A DNA stretch of 64,000 nt. Source: Tissierella sp. P1. Lineage in GTDB: Bacteria; Bacillota; Clostridia; Tissierellales; Tissierellaceae. Every line of letters starts with the position of its first letter. Within the stretch, counting starts at the first letter, position 1. The translations under genes were made by a program, and so were the position numbers. The notes beneath the pieces were generated by a model that saw only the letters and a program-made list of their open reading frames with translations, searched no databases and had not been told where the DNA came from. Where the stretch lies: NCBI RefSeq assembly GCF_002266425.1, contig NZ_NPMN01000002.1, positions 1-64,000 of the forward strand. The letters run 5' to 3'. Shown here in pieces: positions 8,080 to 17,636 of the stretch.

Positions 8080-8505
8080 ATGAAACGGAAAAAGCTTCTT
8101 ATAGGGGTAAATATACTTTTATTAATTTGGTTTTTCTTAGATATGATAGGAGTAACTTTTGACAACAAGGTTCTAGTCTCAAGGGCATGGAGAGATGATG
8201 GAATATTTTTTGTGATATATATTGTAGCTATTGTTTGGTTTTTGGTGAAAGAAAAGTCTGGAAAGTTTGTGCTAACTACATGGTTATCTATGTGGTTTGC
8301 AACGCAGCTTTATTCCCATTGGTATTTTACTATATTTGGACCTTGGGAAGGTAAAATTAGATATTTTGCTGATGCAGTTAAACTAATCCCATCGACAACT
8401 GTTTATATTCCTGATTTGTATCATATAGTTTTACATATACTTATTTTGATTGCACTTTATAGCACTATGATTTATAGTGTGAAATCATGTAAAGAATCAG
8501 TATGA
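8080..8505 (+). CDS. Hypothetical four-helix membrane protein
   Basis: 141 residues, preceded by AGGGGGAG. I do not recognise a named family. Four hydrophobic segments are visible (about 5-25, 42-58, 65-85 and 112-133). A conserved-looking WRDDG stretch lies between segments 1 and 2, and TxxYIPDLYH lies before segment 4. It has its own promoter and is followed by grpB, with no functional link apparent. Confidence 0.75.
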   Translation: MKRKKLLIGVNILLLIWFFLDMIGVTFDNKVLVSRAWRDDGIFFVIYIVAIVWFLVKEKSGKFVLTTWLSMWFATQLYSHWYFTIFGPWEGKIRYFADAVKLIPSTTVYIPDLYHIVLHILILIALYSTMIYSVKSCKESV

Positions 8506-8585
8506 TAAATAAAAATTGAAAAAATTTAACAATCATATATTGCTATATGCTACAGATTGATTATTATCTAAAGGGAGAGAGTATA

Positions 8586-9113
8586 TTGGTAAGAACAATG
8601 GATGTTGTTCCATATGATATGAAATGGTCTTTCTTATATGAGCAAGAAAAGTCAATATTAATAGAAATATTAAGTAAAATTATTTTAGATATTCAGCATT
8701 TTGGTTCTACAAGTGTTGTAGGTCTTTCAGCGAAGCCAATTATTGATATCATGATTTTGGTTAAGGACATTAATGATGTTGATAGATATAATTTATCTAT
8801 GGAAAAAGTAGGATATATAGCAAAAGGTGAAAATGACATTCCGAATCGCAGATATTTTGTGAAAATGAAAAGTGATTATTCAGAAAAGCATACACACCAT
8901 ATTCATATATACGAAAAGGGAAATCAAAAGGCAGAAGAAGAGTTAATGTTTAGAGACTATCTTCGAATTGATAAAGATGCTTTTAATGAATATCAAGATT
9001 TAAAGCTTGAATTGTCTAAAAGATTCTATACAAATCCAACTGCATATACTGATGGAAAATCAGATTGCGTAAATCGGATTATGAACAAAGCGAAACTATA
9101 TTATGGGAAATGA
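8586..9113 (+). CDS. GrpB/UPF0157 nucleotidyltransferase-fold protein
   Basis: 175 residues if started at the TTG at 8586, which is correctly placed after AAAGGGAGAG; the ATG at 8547 lies upstream of that site. The core HFGSTSVVGLSAKPIIDIMILV region is the pol-beta-type nucleotidyltransferase motif (GSTS then D-x-D). A HTHHIHIY segment and an FRDYLR segment typical of GrpB proteins follow. Members are sometimes fused to acetyltransferases or CoA-synthesis domains. Substrate unknown. Confidence 0.85.
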   Translation: MVRTMDVVPYDMKWSFLYEQEKSILIEILSKIILDIQHFGSTSVVGLSAKPIIDIMILVKDINDVDRYNLSMEKVGYIAKGENDIPNRRYFVKMKSDYSEKHTHHIHIYEKGNQKAEEELMFRDYLRIDKDAFNEYQDLKLELSKRFYTNPTAYTDGKSDCVNRIMNKAKLYYGK

Positions 9114-9158
9114 TATTGATTTATGGAAATTATATTCATCTAATGTATCAAAAATAAC

Positions 9159-9178
9159 CTTATACACATGTGTGTAAG
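9159..9178. repeat. 20-base near-palindrome
   Basis: CTTATACACATGTGTGTAAG is self-complementary but for one wobble. It lies 45 bases past grpB and 40 bases before the cotransporter promoter. It could be a weak terminator stem or an operator; no T-run follows. Confidence 0.4.
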
Positions 9179-9217
9179 ACCATTATTTTGGAAATCTAAG
9201 GATAAAAATAATTAGCA

Positions 9218-9246
9218 TTGTATTTATAAAATTTTACTGCTAAAAT
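9218..9246 (+). promoter_or_regulatory. Promoter of the Na/Pi cotransporter gene
   Basis: TTGTAT (9218-9223), 17-base spacer, TAAAAT (9241-9246). Confidence 0.5.
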
Positions 9247-9312
9247 TGATATTATGAACTTATTTTCAAATGATAAAAAATTAATTGCTAATTATTAATT
9301 GGAGGTAAACAA

Positions 9313-10964
9313 ATGAAAGAGCTAATATTTGGGCTTATTGGTGGAACGGCTTTATTGATGTATGGTGTTGACATGATGGGTGATGGTCTTGAAAAGGCTT
9401 CTGGAGAGACTATGAAAAAGATACTTACAGTATTAACTGGTAAGGTGTGGAGTGCCTTCTTAGTAGGTACTTTTGTAACAGCAATAGTTCAGAGTAGTAC
9501 AGCAGTTACAGTATTAACTGTTGGTTTTGTTAATTCAGGCTTATGAAACTGCCCCAGGCTGTAGGTATTATCTATGGTGCTAATATTGGAACCACAATAA
9601 CTGCTCAACTTATGGCATTTAGCTTTAAGTTTAAATTAACAGATATAGCTTTACCTGTATTGGGAATAGGTTTTGCAATTAATTATATTGCGAAAAATAA
9701 AAAGCTGAAAAATATTGGTCAGGCAATGATGGGTTTCGGAATGATGTTTTTAGGTCTTAAGATATTAAATGATGGAATTCCCTATATGCAACAAAGCGAA
9801 TCTTTAAAACATTTTTTCGCTGAATATGCATCTATTCCAGTAGTCGGAGTAATTTTAGGAATAGTTGTAACTGCTATGGTACATAGTAGTGCTGCTACAG
9901 TTGGACTTGTAATGGTTCTTAGTCAAGCAGGGCTTTTAGACTTACAATCAGCAATTTGTATAATGCTGGGAGATAATATAGGTACATGTTTTACAGCACA
10001 GCTTGCAAGTATGACAGGGAACATAAATGCTAGAAGGACTGCATGGGCCCATACTCTTTATAATGTATTTGGAGTTGTATTAACTTGGATAACTTTACCA
10101 TTATTTATGAAAATAGTAATATTTGCAACTGATTATTTACATGCTAATGCAGATATATCTGTATACATTGCAAACTCTCATACATTGTTTAATCTGTTAA
10201 GTGCTCTAATATTTCTACCTATTACAAAATACTATGTTGATTTTCTTTATAAAATTGTAAAGAGAAAAGGAGATCATAGTAATGGAAAAATATATTTAGA
10301 TAAACTACTTCTAGACACACCAGTAGCGGCCTTAGAGGCATCAAGGTCTGAAATTATTAGGGGTACTGAGGTTTTGAAAGAAATGGTTTTAGATGTTATG
10401 GATATAGTGTATACAGATGATAGAAAGAAGATGACTGAGGTAGTAGATAATGAGGCAGATATAAATCAAATGCAAAAGGATTTAACAAGATATATAGTAG
10501 AAATCTCAAGAAGGGAATTGACTGAAAGTCAGTCTCTTATGGTTCCAGCTATGATAAGCAGTATTAACAATATCGAAAGATCAGGGGATAGAGTTATTGA
10601 AATATCTTCTTTATGTAATAAGAAGATAGATGGTAATCTTTCATTTACGGACAGTGCTATAAATGAATTAAAGGAACTAGAGAAAGTTGTTATTGAACTA
10701 TTTAATAATACTATTATTGCCCTTAGAAAAAGAGACAATGAAATTATAAAAAGAATCGTTGAGTTAGAAGATAAAGTAGACGAAATGAGCGAAACTTTCC
10801 AAGAAAATCATATAAAAAGACTTAATGAAGGTACTTGCAATGTAGATTCGGGGGTACTCTTTATAGATATGATAGGTCATCTTGAAAGAATTGCAGATCA
10901 TATATATAAAATAGCTATGTATACTAAAGATGAATTATTTGGAGATAAGAGAAAATATAATTAA
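9313..10964 (+). pseudogene. Na+/phosphate cotransporter, frame broken by one base
   Basis: Two overlapping frames (9313-9546 and 9543-10964) together encode one NptA/YjbB-type Na/Pi cotransporter of about 550 residues. The first 77 residues include the QSSTA signature (Q60-A64). The second frame resumes at once with QAVGIIYGANIGTT, and later has the inverted-repeat signature VHSSAAT. A PhoU-like helical domain, with EVVDNEADINQMQ and a second bundle, follows to the end. At 9541-9546 the sequence TTATGA should read as Leu-Met with one more base. Members import phosphate with sodium across the membrane. A -1 deletion, a consensus error or ATGA stop-start coupling could explain the break. Coupling is unlikely because the cut falls inside the transport repeat. 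Confidence 0.85.
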
Positions 10965-10971
10965 AATAAAC

Positions 10972-11000
10972 AACCAGTTGAATTTATCATTCAACTGGTT
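10972..11000. terminator. Bidirectional terminator between convergent genes
   Basis: AACCAGTTGAAT, 5-base loop, ATTCAACTGGTT: a 12-bp perfect stem between the plus-strand cotransporter and the minus-strand YjiH gene. T-rich flanks lie on both sides. Confidence 0.8.
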
Positions 11001-11013
11001 ATTTTACTATATC

Positions 11014-12372
11014 TTAAAATCTTACAAATATTTTAGTCAGTAATACAATAAATGGGATAGCGATAATTGTTCTTTCTAGGAATATAATTAATAATTCTTT
11101 AAATTTCAGTGGTACTTTAGACTGAATTATTATTGTACCTACTTCTGTTAAATATATTATTTGAACTAAAGACAAAGCTCCTAGAATAAACTTAGTTTGA
11201 ACTGATTCCATGGGAGCTAGTATCAAAGCAGGTATAAACATATCAGCAAATCCTACTAAAGCTGCAGGTGCAGCCTGAAAAGCCTGCTCTACTCCCAATA
11301 GATTTAAATAATAACCTATGGGATAGGATAATATTTTAAATACTGGAGTATATTCTACTAAAATTAAGGAGATTGTACCCCAAGATATTATTATAGGTGC
11401 TAAACCAAATATTACACTAAATAACATGTCATTTCCCTGAGTTACTATATCACTAAAATTTGAATTTTTAGCTCTCAAGGCTGCTGATTCTACTGCAAAT
11501 TGGAACTTGGATTTTCCTTCTGGAACCTCTTCATTTACCATTTTCCCAGTTTCATCATTATAACTGTCTGGAACTTTATTTAGAGGTGGAATCCTAGGGG
11601 TTATAACTGCTAAAGCAAACCCTACTGCTGTAATAATAATATAAAAAGGTGTAAACAAATGTTGAACATCTAAAATAGAAGCAATAATATAGCAAAATGG
11701 TACAGAAACTAATGAGAAGTTTGTCATTATTATTGCGGCTTCCTTAGCCGAATAGTAACCTGTATTATATTGTTTTTCTGTTAATAATACTGCTGCATTT
11801 GATGCTCCTAACCAAGAGGTTATAAGGTCTACAGCAGAACGACCAGGTACTCTGAATAAGGGTCTAACAAAATCTTTAATGAGTATTCCTACAAACTCCA
11901 TTATTCCGAAATCCGTTAATAAGGGCATAGTATAAGATATTACTATAAGTATTGATACTAATGATCTAGTTAAATCTACCATAGTACCACCCGTACTAGG
12001 TGAGATAATTTGCTCAGGTCCTATTTGGAAAAAAACAGCCAACATAATTATAGCTCCGAGTATTCTACTAATTAAGTATAGTGGAGTTGTAACTAATGTT
12101 CGTTTAAGCCATTTATGTTCTATTATAAATTTGGGTTTGAAAATAAAAGCCACCAAAGAAAAAAAGGCATTTACCGTTACTAAAAATAACATTATATGCA
12201 TTGTATATTGATGGATATAGGATTTAACTAAGTCTATGATTATTCCTACTGGAATATTGAATCCATCTTGATACTTAATGGGAACTAAAAATAAAAATCC
12301 TCCTATTAACGATAGAATTGCGAACTTACTTATATTAGAATTACTTATATGTTTTTCCTTACAGTTATTCAC
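11014..12372 (-). CDS. YjiH family membrane protein (nucleoside-recognition/Gate domain)
   Basis: 452 residues from a GTG start preceded by GGGAG at good spacing. It has roughly 10-11 membrane segments. Two Gate-type repeats are visible: one around SRSAVDLITSWLGASNAAVLL (about residues 178-200) and a second near the C-terminus (AAPAALVGFADMFIPALI). Both have the short re-entrant Gly/Ser-rich motifs of nucleoside-transporter-like proteins. YjiH proteins are uncharacterised; their neighbours often are amino-acid or nucleoside catabolic genes. Here it is the last gene of an operon with an aminotransferase, a 2-hydroxyacid dehydrogenase and an arginase. A transport role for the pathway substrate or product is therefore the natural inference. 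Confidence 0.85.
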   Translation of the reverse strand: MNNCKEKHISNSNISKFAILSLIGGFLFLVPIKYQDGFNIPVGIIIDLVKSYIHQYTMHIMLFLVTVNAFFSLVAFIFKPKFIIEHKWLKRTLVTTPLYLISRILGAIIMLAVFFQIGPEQIISPSTGGTMVDLTRSLVSILIVISYTMPLLTDFGIMEFVGILIKDFVRPLFRVPGRSAVDLITSWLGASNAAVLLTEKQYNTGYYSAKEAAIIMTNFSLVSVPFCYIIASILDVQHLFTPFYIIITAVGFALAVITPRIPPLNKVPDSYNDETGKMVNEEVPEGKSKFQFAVESAALRAKNSNFSDIVTQGNDMLFSVIFGLAPIIISWGTISLILVEYTPVFKILSYPIGYYLNLLGVEQAFQAAPAALVGFADMFIPALILAPMESVQTKFILGALSLVQIIYLTEVGTIIIQSKVPLKFKELLIIFLERTIIAIPFIVLLTKIFVRF

Positions 12373-12398
12373 AATATCACTCCCAATATATATTTTAA

Positions 12399-13301
12399 TT
12401 ATGAAATTAATCTAAATATGTGTTCTAGTATCTCTATACAAGTTGTAACTGTTCTTTCATTATCTTCATCAAGTAAAGGATTTAACTCTACAAAATCCAT
12501 TGATGTTATAAATCCTTCTCCTAAGAATTTAGTGAAGACTTTCTTTCCCTCTTCTAAATTAAAGCCATTTTCTACAGCTGTACCAGTACCGGGAACAATT
12601 GACTTATCAAGAACATCAATATCAAAGCTTAGATGTACTCCATCTACATTAGAAAATTTAATCTTTTCTACTATTTCTTTTAATATATTATCAAGTCCCC
12701 TTTGTCTTACTGTATTCATAGTATATATATTGAGATTAAGCTCCTCAGCTAGATCAAATTCACCTGCATCAATATCTCTACCACCGAGAATATAGACATT
12801 TTCCGGTCTTACCTTTTGTCCATCATAGTAGATATTTGTCAAGGTATGATGTCCTATATTCATTGATGCTGCCAATGGCATACCATGGATATTGCCTGAA
12901 GGAGAAGTTTCATAGGTATTTATATCACCATGAGCATCTATCCAAATTACAGCCAGTTCTTTAAAATATTTACTTGCTCCAGCAATACTGCCGATGCCCA
13001 ATGAATGGTCTCCGCCCATGACAAATGGAAGATAATCTGCATTTAAAGAACAATAAACCTGTTGAGATAGATTATTGCATATTTCAGCTATAGGATTTAG
13101 ATATTTCATTTTTTCATGACCATTATATTTTTCCTTTGGAGAAATCTTCGGAATATGTATATCTCCCAAATCATATACAGTATGTCCAAATTTTTTAATT
13201 AATTCCACAATATTGTTTTCTCTAAGTTTAGATGGGCCATATTGTGCACCTTCTCTATCACATCCATAATTAATTGGTACACCTATCAAATTAATATTCA
13301 T
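12399..13301 (-). CDS. Arginase-type ureohydrolase
   Basis: 300 residues, the normal size, preceded by AGGAGG. All manganese ligands are present: GGDHS (His99), DAHGD (Asp122, His124, Asp126) and SFDID (Asp227, Asp229). The SGNIHGMPL segment (residues 136-143) is the arginase, rather than agmatinase, form of the specificity loop. In standard arginases it hydrolyses L-arginine to ornithine and urea. It lies 26 bases upstream of yjiH and 50 bases downstream of the dehydrogenase in one transcript. Because of those neighbours, an arginine-derived hydroxy or keto acid is an alternative substrate, but the sequence alone favours arginine. Confidence 0.9.
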   Translation of the reverse strand: MNINLIGVPINYGCDREGAQYGPSKLRENNIVELIKKFGHTVYDLGDIHIPKISPKEKYNGHEKMKYLNPIAEICNNLSQQVYCSLNADYLPFVMGGDHSLGIGSIAGASKYFKELAVIWIDAHGDINTYETSPSGNIHGMPLAASMNIGHHTLTNIYYDGQKVRPENVYILGGRDIDAGEFDLAEELNLNIYTMNTVRQRGLDNILKEIVEKIKFSNVDGVHLSFDIDVLDKSIVPGTGTAVENGFNLEEGKKVFTKFLGEGFITSMDFVELNPLLDEDNERTVTTCIEILEHIFRLIS

Positions 13302-13351
13302 TAGTAAAAAACCTCCTATATAAATGGTGTGTAAGATTAATATTGATTAAC

Positions 13352-14368
13352 TTATTTATTTATCCAATCGATGTCATCTAATATTTGAGGATTTCTAACA
13401 TTATTTGGAAGACTTGAATTTAATATTTTTCCAGCTATTTCAGCTGTAATCCGTATTTGTGAATCTGAAGCTTCTTCTGATAAATAAGCAGAATGTGCAG
13501 TAACAATTGTATTAGGTAAGGCTATAATCATTTTGTCAATTTCTTTAGGAGGTTCATTTTCTAATACATCTAAACCCGCACCTTGGATATAATTGTTTTT
13601 GAGTGCTTCATAAAGATCTTCATGATTTACTAATCCTCCTCTTGCAGTATTGATTAAAAAAGATGTTGGCTTCATTTTTTTAAATACTTCTTTATTGATA
13701 ATATTCTTTGTACTATCTAATAAAGGAGTGTGTAGTGATAAATAATCTGACTCTTTAAATAAAGTATCTAAATCAACTTTAGTTACATTTAATGATTTCA
13801 TATCTTCTTCACTTACAAAAGGATCATATGAGATGATATTGGCACCGAAGCCACTTAACTTCCTAGATACAGCTTTAGGGATGCTGCCAAAACCAAATAA
13901 TCCTACTGTACTATTTTCAAATCTCTTGATTTTTCCTAATATAGATAGATTCCAATTTCCATCCTTAACATAGGGAATCATAGAATAGAGTTTTTTATTA
14001 CATCCTAACATCAGCATAAGTGCATGAGTAGCAACTTCATCTACACAGTAATCTACTACATTAGTGACTAATACTTTATTTCTAGTGGCAGCTTCTATAT
14101 TTGCAGCATTGAATCCTGTACTAGCAGCACAATATGCTCTTAGATTTAATTTTTCATAAATCTCATCATCCATTTCTTGATCCCAAGAAATTAAGATTTC
14201 AACATCTTGGCATCTCTTAATTAATTCTTCCTTTTTTAAAACATTTTCGGATAAGAATAAAAATTCTATATTTTCATATTCTTCTTTGATGTATCTTTCC
14301 ATTTTTTCTATATCTTCTTTATTCATGCCTGGTACGCCACATAAAGCTACTTTTTTCTTGATATTCAT
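13352..14368 (-). CDS. D-2-hydroxyacid dehydrogenase family NAD-dependent oxidoreductase
   Basis: 338 residues, preceded by AGAGGTGA. The catalytic triad of the D-isomer-specific family is intact: Arg243 (TARGG), Glu270 (DVLENEP) and His292 (TAHSAYL). The Rossmann motif reads GLFGFGSIPKAV (residues 157-167); the third Gly of GxGxxG is replaced by Pro, which occurs in some subfamilies. It interconverts a 2-keto acid and a (R)-2-hydroxy acid with NAD(P)H. It lies 11 bases behind an aminotransferase, so the keto acid made there is its likely substrate. The exact side chain is unknown. Confidence 0.88.
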   Translation of the reverse strand: MNIKKKVALCGVPGMNKEDIEKMERYIKEEYENIEFLFLSENVLKKEELIKRCQDVEILISWDQEMDDEIYEKLNLRAYCAASTGFNAANIEAATRNKVLVTNVVDYCVDEVATHALMLMLGCNKKLYSMIPYVKDGNWNLSILGKIKRFENSTVGLFGFGSIPKAVSRKLSGFGANIISYDPFVSEEDMKSLNVTKVDLDTLFKESDYLSLHTPLLDSTKNIINKEVFKKMKPTSFLINTARGGLVNHEDLYEALKNNYIQGAGLDVLENEPPKEIDKMIIALPNTIVTAHSAYLSEEASDSQIRITAEIAGKILNSSLPNNVRNPQILDDIDWINK

Positions 14369-14379
14369 TAAATCACCTC

Positions 14380-15540
14380 TTATTTAAATATTTTCATTCT
14401 AGCTATTCTGTCAAAAGCTTCATTTATTTTATCTTCACCAACAGTCACTGCTATTCTTATATATCCTTCCCCATTATTACCAAAGGAAGTACCAGGAAGA
14501 ACTAGGACATGGGCTTCTTCTAAGATTCTATTAGCTACTTCCTGAGAGGTTAATCCTGTAGCTTTTATATTTGGAAATAGATAGAATGTACCCTTAGGTG
14601 GTAGTATTGAAATATTCTTAAGTTGTTTTAGTCTTTCATATGCTGCAAAAGTTCTGGCTTTAAATTCTTTAATCATAGGTGGTTGAATTTCTTTTCTAAG
14701 TCCTATGGCATGTATTGCTGCTTGCTGAGAAATTGAAGGAGCAGTAAAAACATTATTCTCATTTATATCCTTGATTATATTTATAATATAAGGTTCAGCA
14801 AGGACATATCCAATTCTCCAACCTGTCATTGCATAGTCCTTAGAAAAAGATCCAATTGTAATAGTTCTCTCTCTCATACCTTCGAGGCTAGTAATAGGTA
14901 TAAAAGGTTCCTCATAGCTAAATATGGTGTATATATCATCTGATATTATTAATAAATCATATTTCTTAGCAATAGCTGCTATATCTTCCAATGTTTTTTT
15001 AGTTAGGCAAGTGCCAGTTGGATTATTCGGTGTATTTATTATGATGGCTTTTGTTCTATTTGTTATTAAACCTTCTAATCTATCTATGTTAAGTTGAAAA
15101 TCTTCTTCTTCAAAGGTCTCTAAAAATACTGGTATACCCCTTGCTAATTTCACTTGCTGTGGATATGGTGTAAAATATGGCGATGGTATTATGACCTCGT
15201 CACCATCATCTAAAATAGCCTCTAATGTTAACCACATTGCATGGCAACCAGATGTAGTTATCATACATTCTTCTTTTACTAATTTGTAACTATATTCCTC
15301 ATCATAAAAATTACAAATAACTTCTCTAAGTTCTCGTACACCATAGAAATCTGTATAATGGGTATGACCGTTTAATGCATCTTCAAAAGCTTTTTTTATA
15401 ATCCTTTCATCTGTAGTAAGGTCTGGATCTCCAAGACTAAAGTTAATTAGGTCATGATACTTTCCTAATGCACTTGTGCTTTCTCCCATGGGTGTAGATA
15501 TGGAATTCCAATATCTTTTTGAAATATAAGAACTTTTCAA
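14380..15540 (-). CDS. PLP-dependent class I/II aminotransferase
   Basis: 386 residues when started at the TTG at 15540-15538, which is 8 bases after GAGGAG; the upstream GTG at 15549 abuts the ribosome site and is unlikely. Fold-type I features are visible: a TPNNPTGT segment, SDDIYTIF (PLP-binding Asp/Tyr) and SFSKDYAMTGWR with the PLP lysine near residue 234. An IRIAV segment near the C-terminus has the substrate-carboxylate Arg. Related enzymes act on aspartate, aromatic or branched amino acids. It is the first gene of the IclR-regulated operon. It would give the 2-keto acid for the next enzyme. Confidence 0.9.
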   Translation of the reverse strand: MKSSYISKRYWNSISTPMGESTSALGKYHDLINFSLGDPDLTTDERIIKKAFEDALNGHTHYTDFYGVRELREVICNFYDEEYSYKLVKEECMITTSGCHAMWLTLEAILDDGDEVIIPSPYFTPYPQQVKLARGIPVFLETFEEEDFQLNIDRLEGLITNRTKAIIINTPNNPTGTCLTKKTLEDIAAIAKKYDLLIISDDIYTIFSYEEPFIPITSLEGMRERTITIGSFSKDYAMTGWRIGYVLAEPYIINIIKDINENNVFTAPSISQQAAIHAIGLRKEIQPPMIKEFKARTFAAYERLKQLKNISILPPKGTFYLFPNIKATGLTSQEVANRILEEAHVLVLPGTSFGNNGEGYIRIAVTVGEDKINEAFDRIARMKIFK

Positions 15541-15569
15541 GTCAATCACTCCTCTAATGTTTTATTTTA

Positions 15570-15584
15570 TGAAACGGCGTTTCA
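15570..15584. promoter_or_regulatory. Palindromic operator, probably for the IclR regulator
   Basis: TGAAACG-G-CGTTTCA is a perfect 7+1+7 palindrome. It lies just downstream of the minus-strand -10 and near the expected transcription start of the aminotransferase operon, within the intergenic region shared with the iclR-type gene. Its form (TGRAA...TTYCA) resembles known IclR-family sites. GC content here is locally higher than in the flanks. Confidence 0.65.
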
Positions 15585-15595
15585 AGATTGACTTG

Positions 15596-15624
15596 ATTAT
15601 ATATTAAATCACAAGAAAATTCAA
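15596..15624 (-). promoter_or_regulatory. Promoter of the aminotransferase operon
   Basis: Read on the minus strand: TTGAAT (15624-15619), a 17-base spacer, and TATAAT (15601-15596). The start site would fall near 15589, next to the operator palindrome. Confidence 0.7.
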
Positions 15625-15721
15625 TATATTTTTTAAATTTAAATTATTATTTTAAATTAATGTAAAATTTTTCCTCATATGATATAATTTATTGACAACA
15701 TTTTTAGTAAAGGAGAATTTT

Positions 15722-16489
15722 ATGGAAAATGACAATAGCTATATAATTCCAATGATAGATAGAGCTTTTGAAATAATAAATTTTATGTATAATTCTACTG
15801 ACAAAGTAGGTATTTCTCAAATATCTCAGGAATTAGAGCTTCCAAAGGCAACTGTCTATAGAATATTATTTACATTGAGTAAATGGGGATTTGTAGAAAA
15901 AAGTGATGCTGATAAATATTTCTTAGGTAAGTCCTTTATCAAATATGGTTCAAAAGTAAAATCAGATATTGATATTTCAACAATTGCCACTCCTTATATT
16001 GATTCCTTGGCAAAGGAAGTGGGAGAAAGTGTAAATCTAGGTATTCCATATGAAGATTTTGTCATGACTGTATATAATGCAAAAGGTGAAGATTTTTATC
16101 TAGTATCAAAGCTTATACCTGTGAGTCCATTAAATTGTTCTGCCATGGGGAAACTATATCTTTCCCGATATTCAGATGAAGAACTGAGACAATATTTTAA
16201 TAGTAATAAACCACAATCAAGAACTATAAATTCAATAGTTGAGCTAGAGAAATTTTTAGAGTTAAAAGAGAATATAGAAAATGAAGGAGTTTCATATGAT
16301 AAAGAGGAGTACGAATATGGACTTACATGTATTGCAGCTCCTATAAAGGATTCTGAAGAGAGTATAGTAGCTGCGGTTAGTATTTCAGGGCCAACTTCAA
16401 GATTAGATTATAAAGGATTTGATTATCTAAAAGACAATTTACTTAAAACTGTAACAGAGATTGAAAAATCTTGGAATTATCTATATTAA
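15722..16489 (+). CDS. IclR family transcriptional regulator
   Basis: 255 residues from the ATG at 15722, 8 bases after AAAGGAG; the frame opens earlier, at 15692, but without a ribosome site. The N-terminal winged helix (about residues 10-65) contains GISQISQELELPKATVYRILF. The C-terminal effector domain runs from about 80 to 250 and includes the LNCSAMGKLYLS and EYGLTCIAAPI segments typical of the family. IclR proteins bind small metabolites and repress or activate adjacent catabolic genes. It is divergent from the aminotransferase operon with the palindrome between them, so control of that operon is very likely. Confidence 0.92.
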   Translation: MENDNSYIIPMIDRAFEIINFMYNSTDKVGISQISQELELPKATVYRILFTLSKWGFVEKSDADKYFLGKSFIKYGSKVKSDIDISTIATPYIDSLAKEVGESVNLGIPYEDFVMTVYNAKGEDFYLVSKLIPVSPLNCSAMGKLYLSRYSDEELRQYFNSNKPQSRTINSIVELEKFLELKENIENEGVSYDKEEYEYGLTCIAAPIKDSEESIVAAVSISGPTSRLDYKGFDYLKDNLLKTVTEIEKSWNYLY

Positions 16490-16511
16490 AGTTAAGATAG
16501 CTAAAGAAATT

Positions 16512-16545
16512 AGTCACCTAGGTATTATGATAGGTGACTTTATTA
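16512..16545 (+). terminator. Terminator after the IclR gene
   Basis: AGTCACCTA, 10-base loop, TAGGTGACT, then TTATTATA. Confidence 0.7.
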
Positions 16546-16600
16546 TAGGGCATACTAATGAATAATTAAAATTATTTTAGCTATCAAAGGAGAGATTCTA

Positions 16601-17559
16601 TTGCTTGATATAGTTTTATTAGGGAGTGGAGGTGGAATGCCTATGCCCAATAGGTTTTTATCCTCTATGATTATAAGTTATAAGGGGAGAAAAATCCTCA
16701 TTGATTGTGGAGAAGGAACTCAAGTAGCCATGAGGAATTTTAAAACAGGATTTAAATCTATTGATATAATATGTATAACCCATTTTCATGGAGATCATAT
16801 ATTTGGATTACCGGGGCTTCTTTCAACTATTGGCAATAGTAATAGGACTGAACCTATTATTATAATAGGGCCTAAGGGGACTGAATACGTACTAAGAGGG
16901 CTTATGTCATCCATGCCCTATCTCCCCTATAGTATAGATATAATAGAAAATCCTAGGACTTCTTTAGGTATTAATATATTGGCTGAGAGCATGGAAATAA
17001 GACAAGATAGTAAAGGATATTCTAATGATGATATTATTATTTCTACCTTAGAGCTAGACCATTCATCTCCATGTATAGGTTATAGTTTTTACGTAACAAG
17101 GAAACCTAAGTTTTATCCAGAGAAAGCGAGGTTGAATCAAGTACCTAAGGAGATATGGGGAAGGCTTCAAGAAGGTGAGAGTGTAATATACAACGAAAAA
17201 AAATATATTCCCAACATGGTACTGGGAGAGGACAGAAAAGGAATAAAATTGAGTTATATAACTGATACAAGGTCAATAGATACAATTCCAAATTTTATAA
17301 ATGAAAGTAATTTATTTATATGTGAGGGAACCTATGGTGATGATGAAGATTTGGAAAAGGCTATAAAGAATAAACATATGACTTTTAGTGAAGCAGCAGA
17401 ACTAGCTCGTGAAGGAAGGTAGAAGAACTTTTGCTTACTCATTTTAGTGCCTCTATTGATGAACCAGAGCTATATAAGTCAAATGCTCTTCGAGTATTTG
17501 AAAATACAACTATAGGATATGATGGATTTACTAAGATGTTGATGTTTCCTAAGGAGTAA
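16601..17559 (+). pseudogene. rnz: Ribonuclease Z, frame broken by one base
   Basis: It starts at TTG 16601 after AAAGGAGAG. It encodes RNase Z, which trims tRNA 3' ends in the cytosol. The metallo-beta-lactamase motif THFHGDH (His61, His63, Asp65, His66) and the [10 protein letters not shown] and ITDTR segments are visible. The frame stops at 17420-17422 after AREGR. If one G is added at 17418-17419, it continues [16 protein letters not shown]... to a stop at 17559, giving about 319 residues, the normal length. The lost part includes the THFS metal-binding segment, so the truncated form would be inactive. In this window every tRNA seen encodes CCA, so RNase Z might be less critical, but a consensus error is the simpler explanation. 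Confidence 0.88.
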
Positions 17560-17636
17560 TAGAATCAAGTATAGATACAATATAAAAATTGTGATATTAT
17601 TATATATATTTATTACATATAAATGGAGTGATATAT

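Noticed and set aside
9313..9546. A separate 77-residue protein before a 473-residue transporter
   Set aside because: The two parts are halves of one conserved Na/Pi repeat joined by adding one base; no independent small protein family matches.
12349..12795. Plus-strand 148-codon frame opposite the arginase gene
   Set aside because: It is the antisense of the arginase coding strand, Ser/Pro/Leu-rich, and without a ribosome site or family match.
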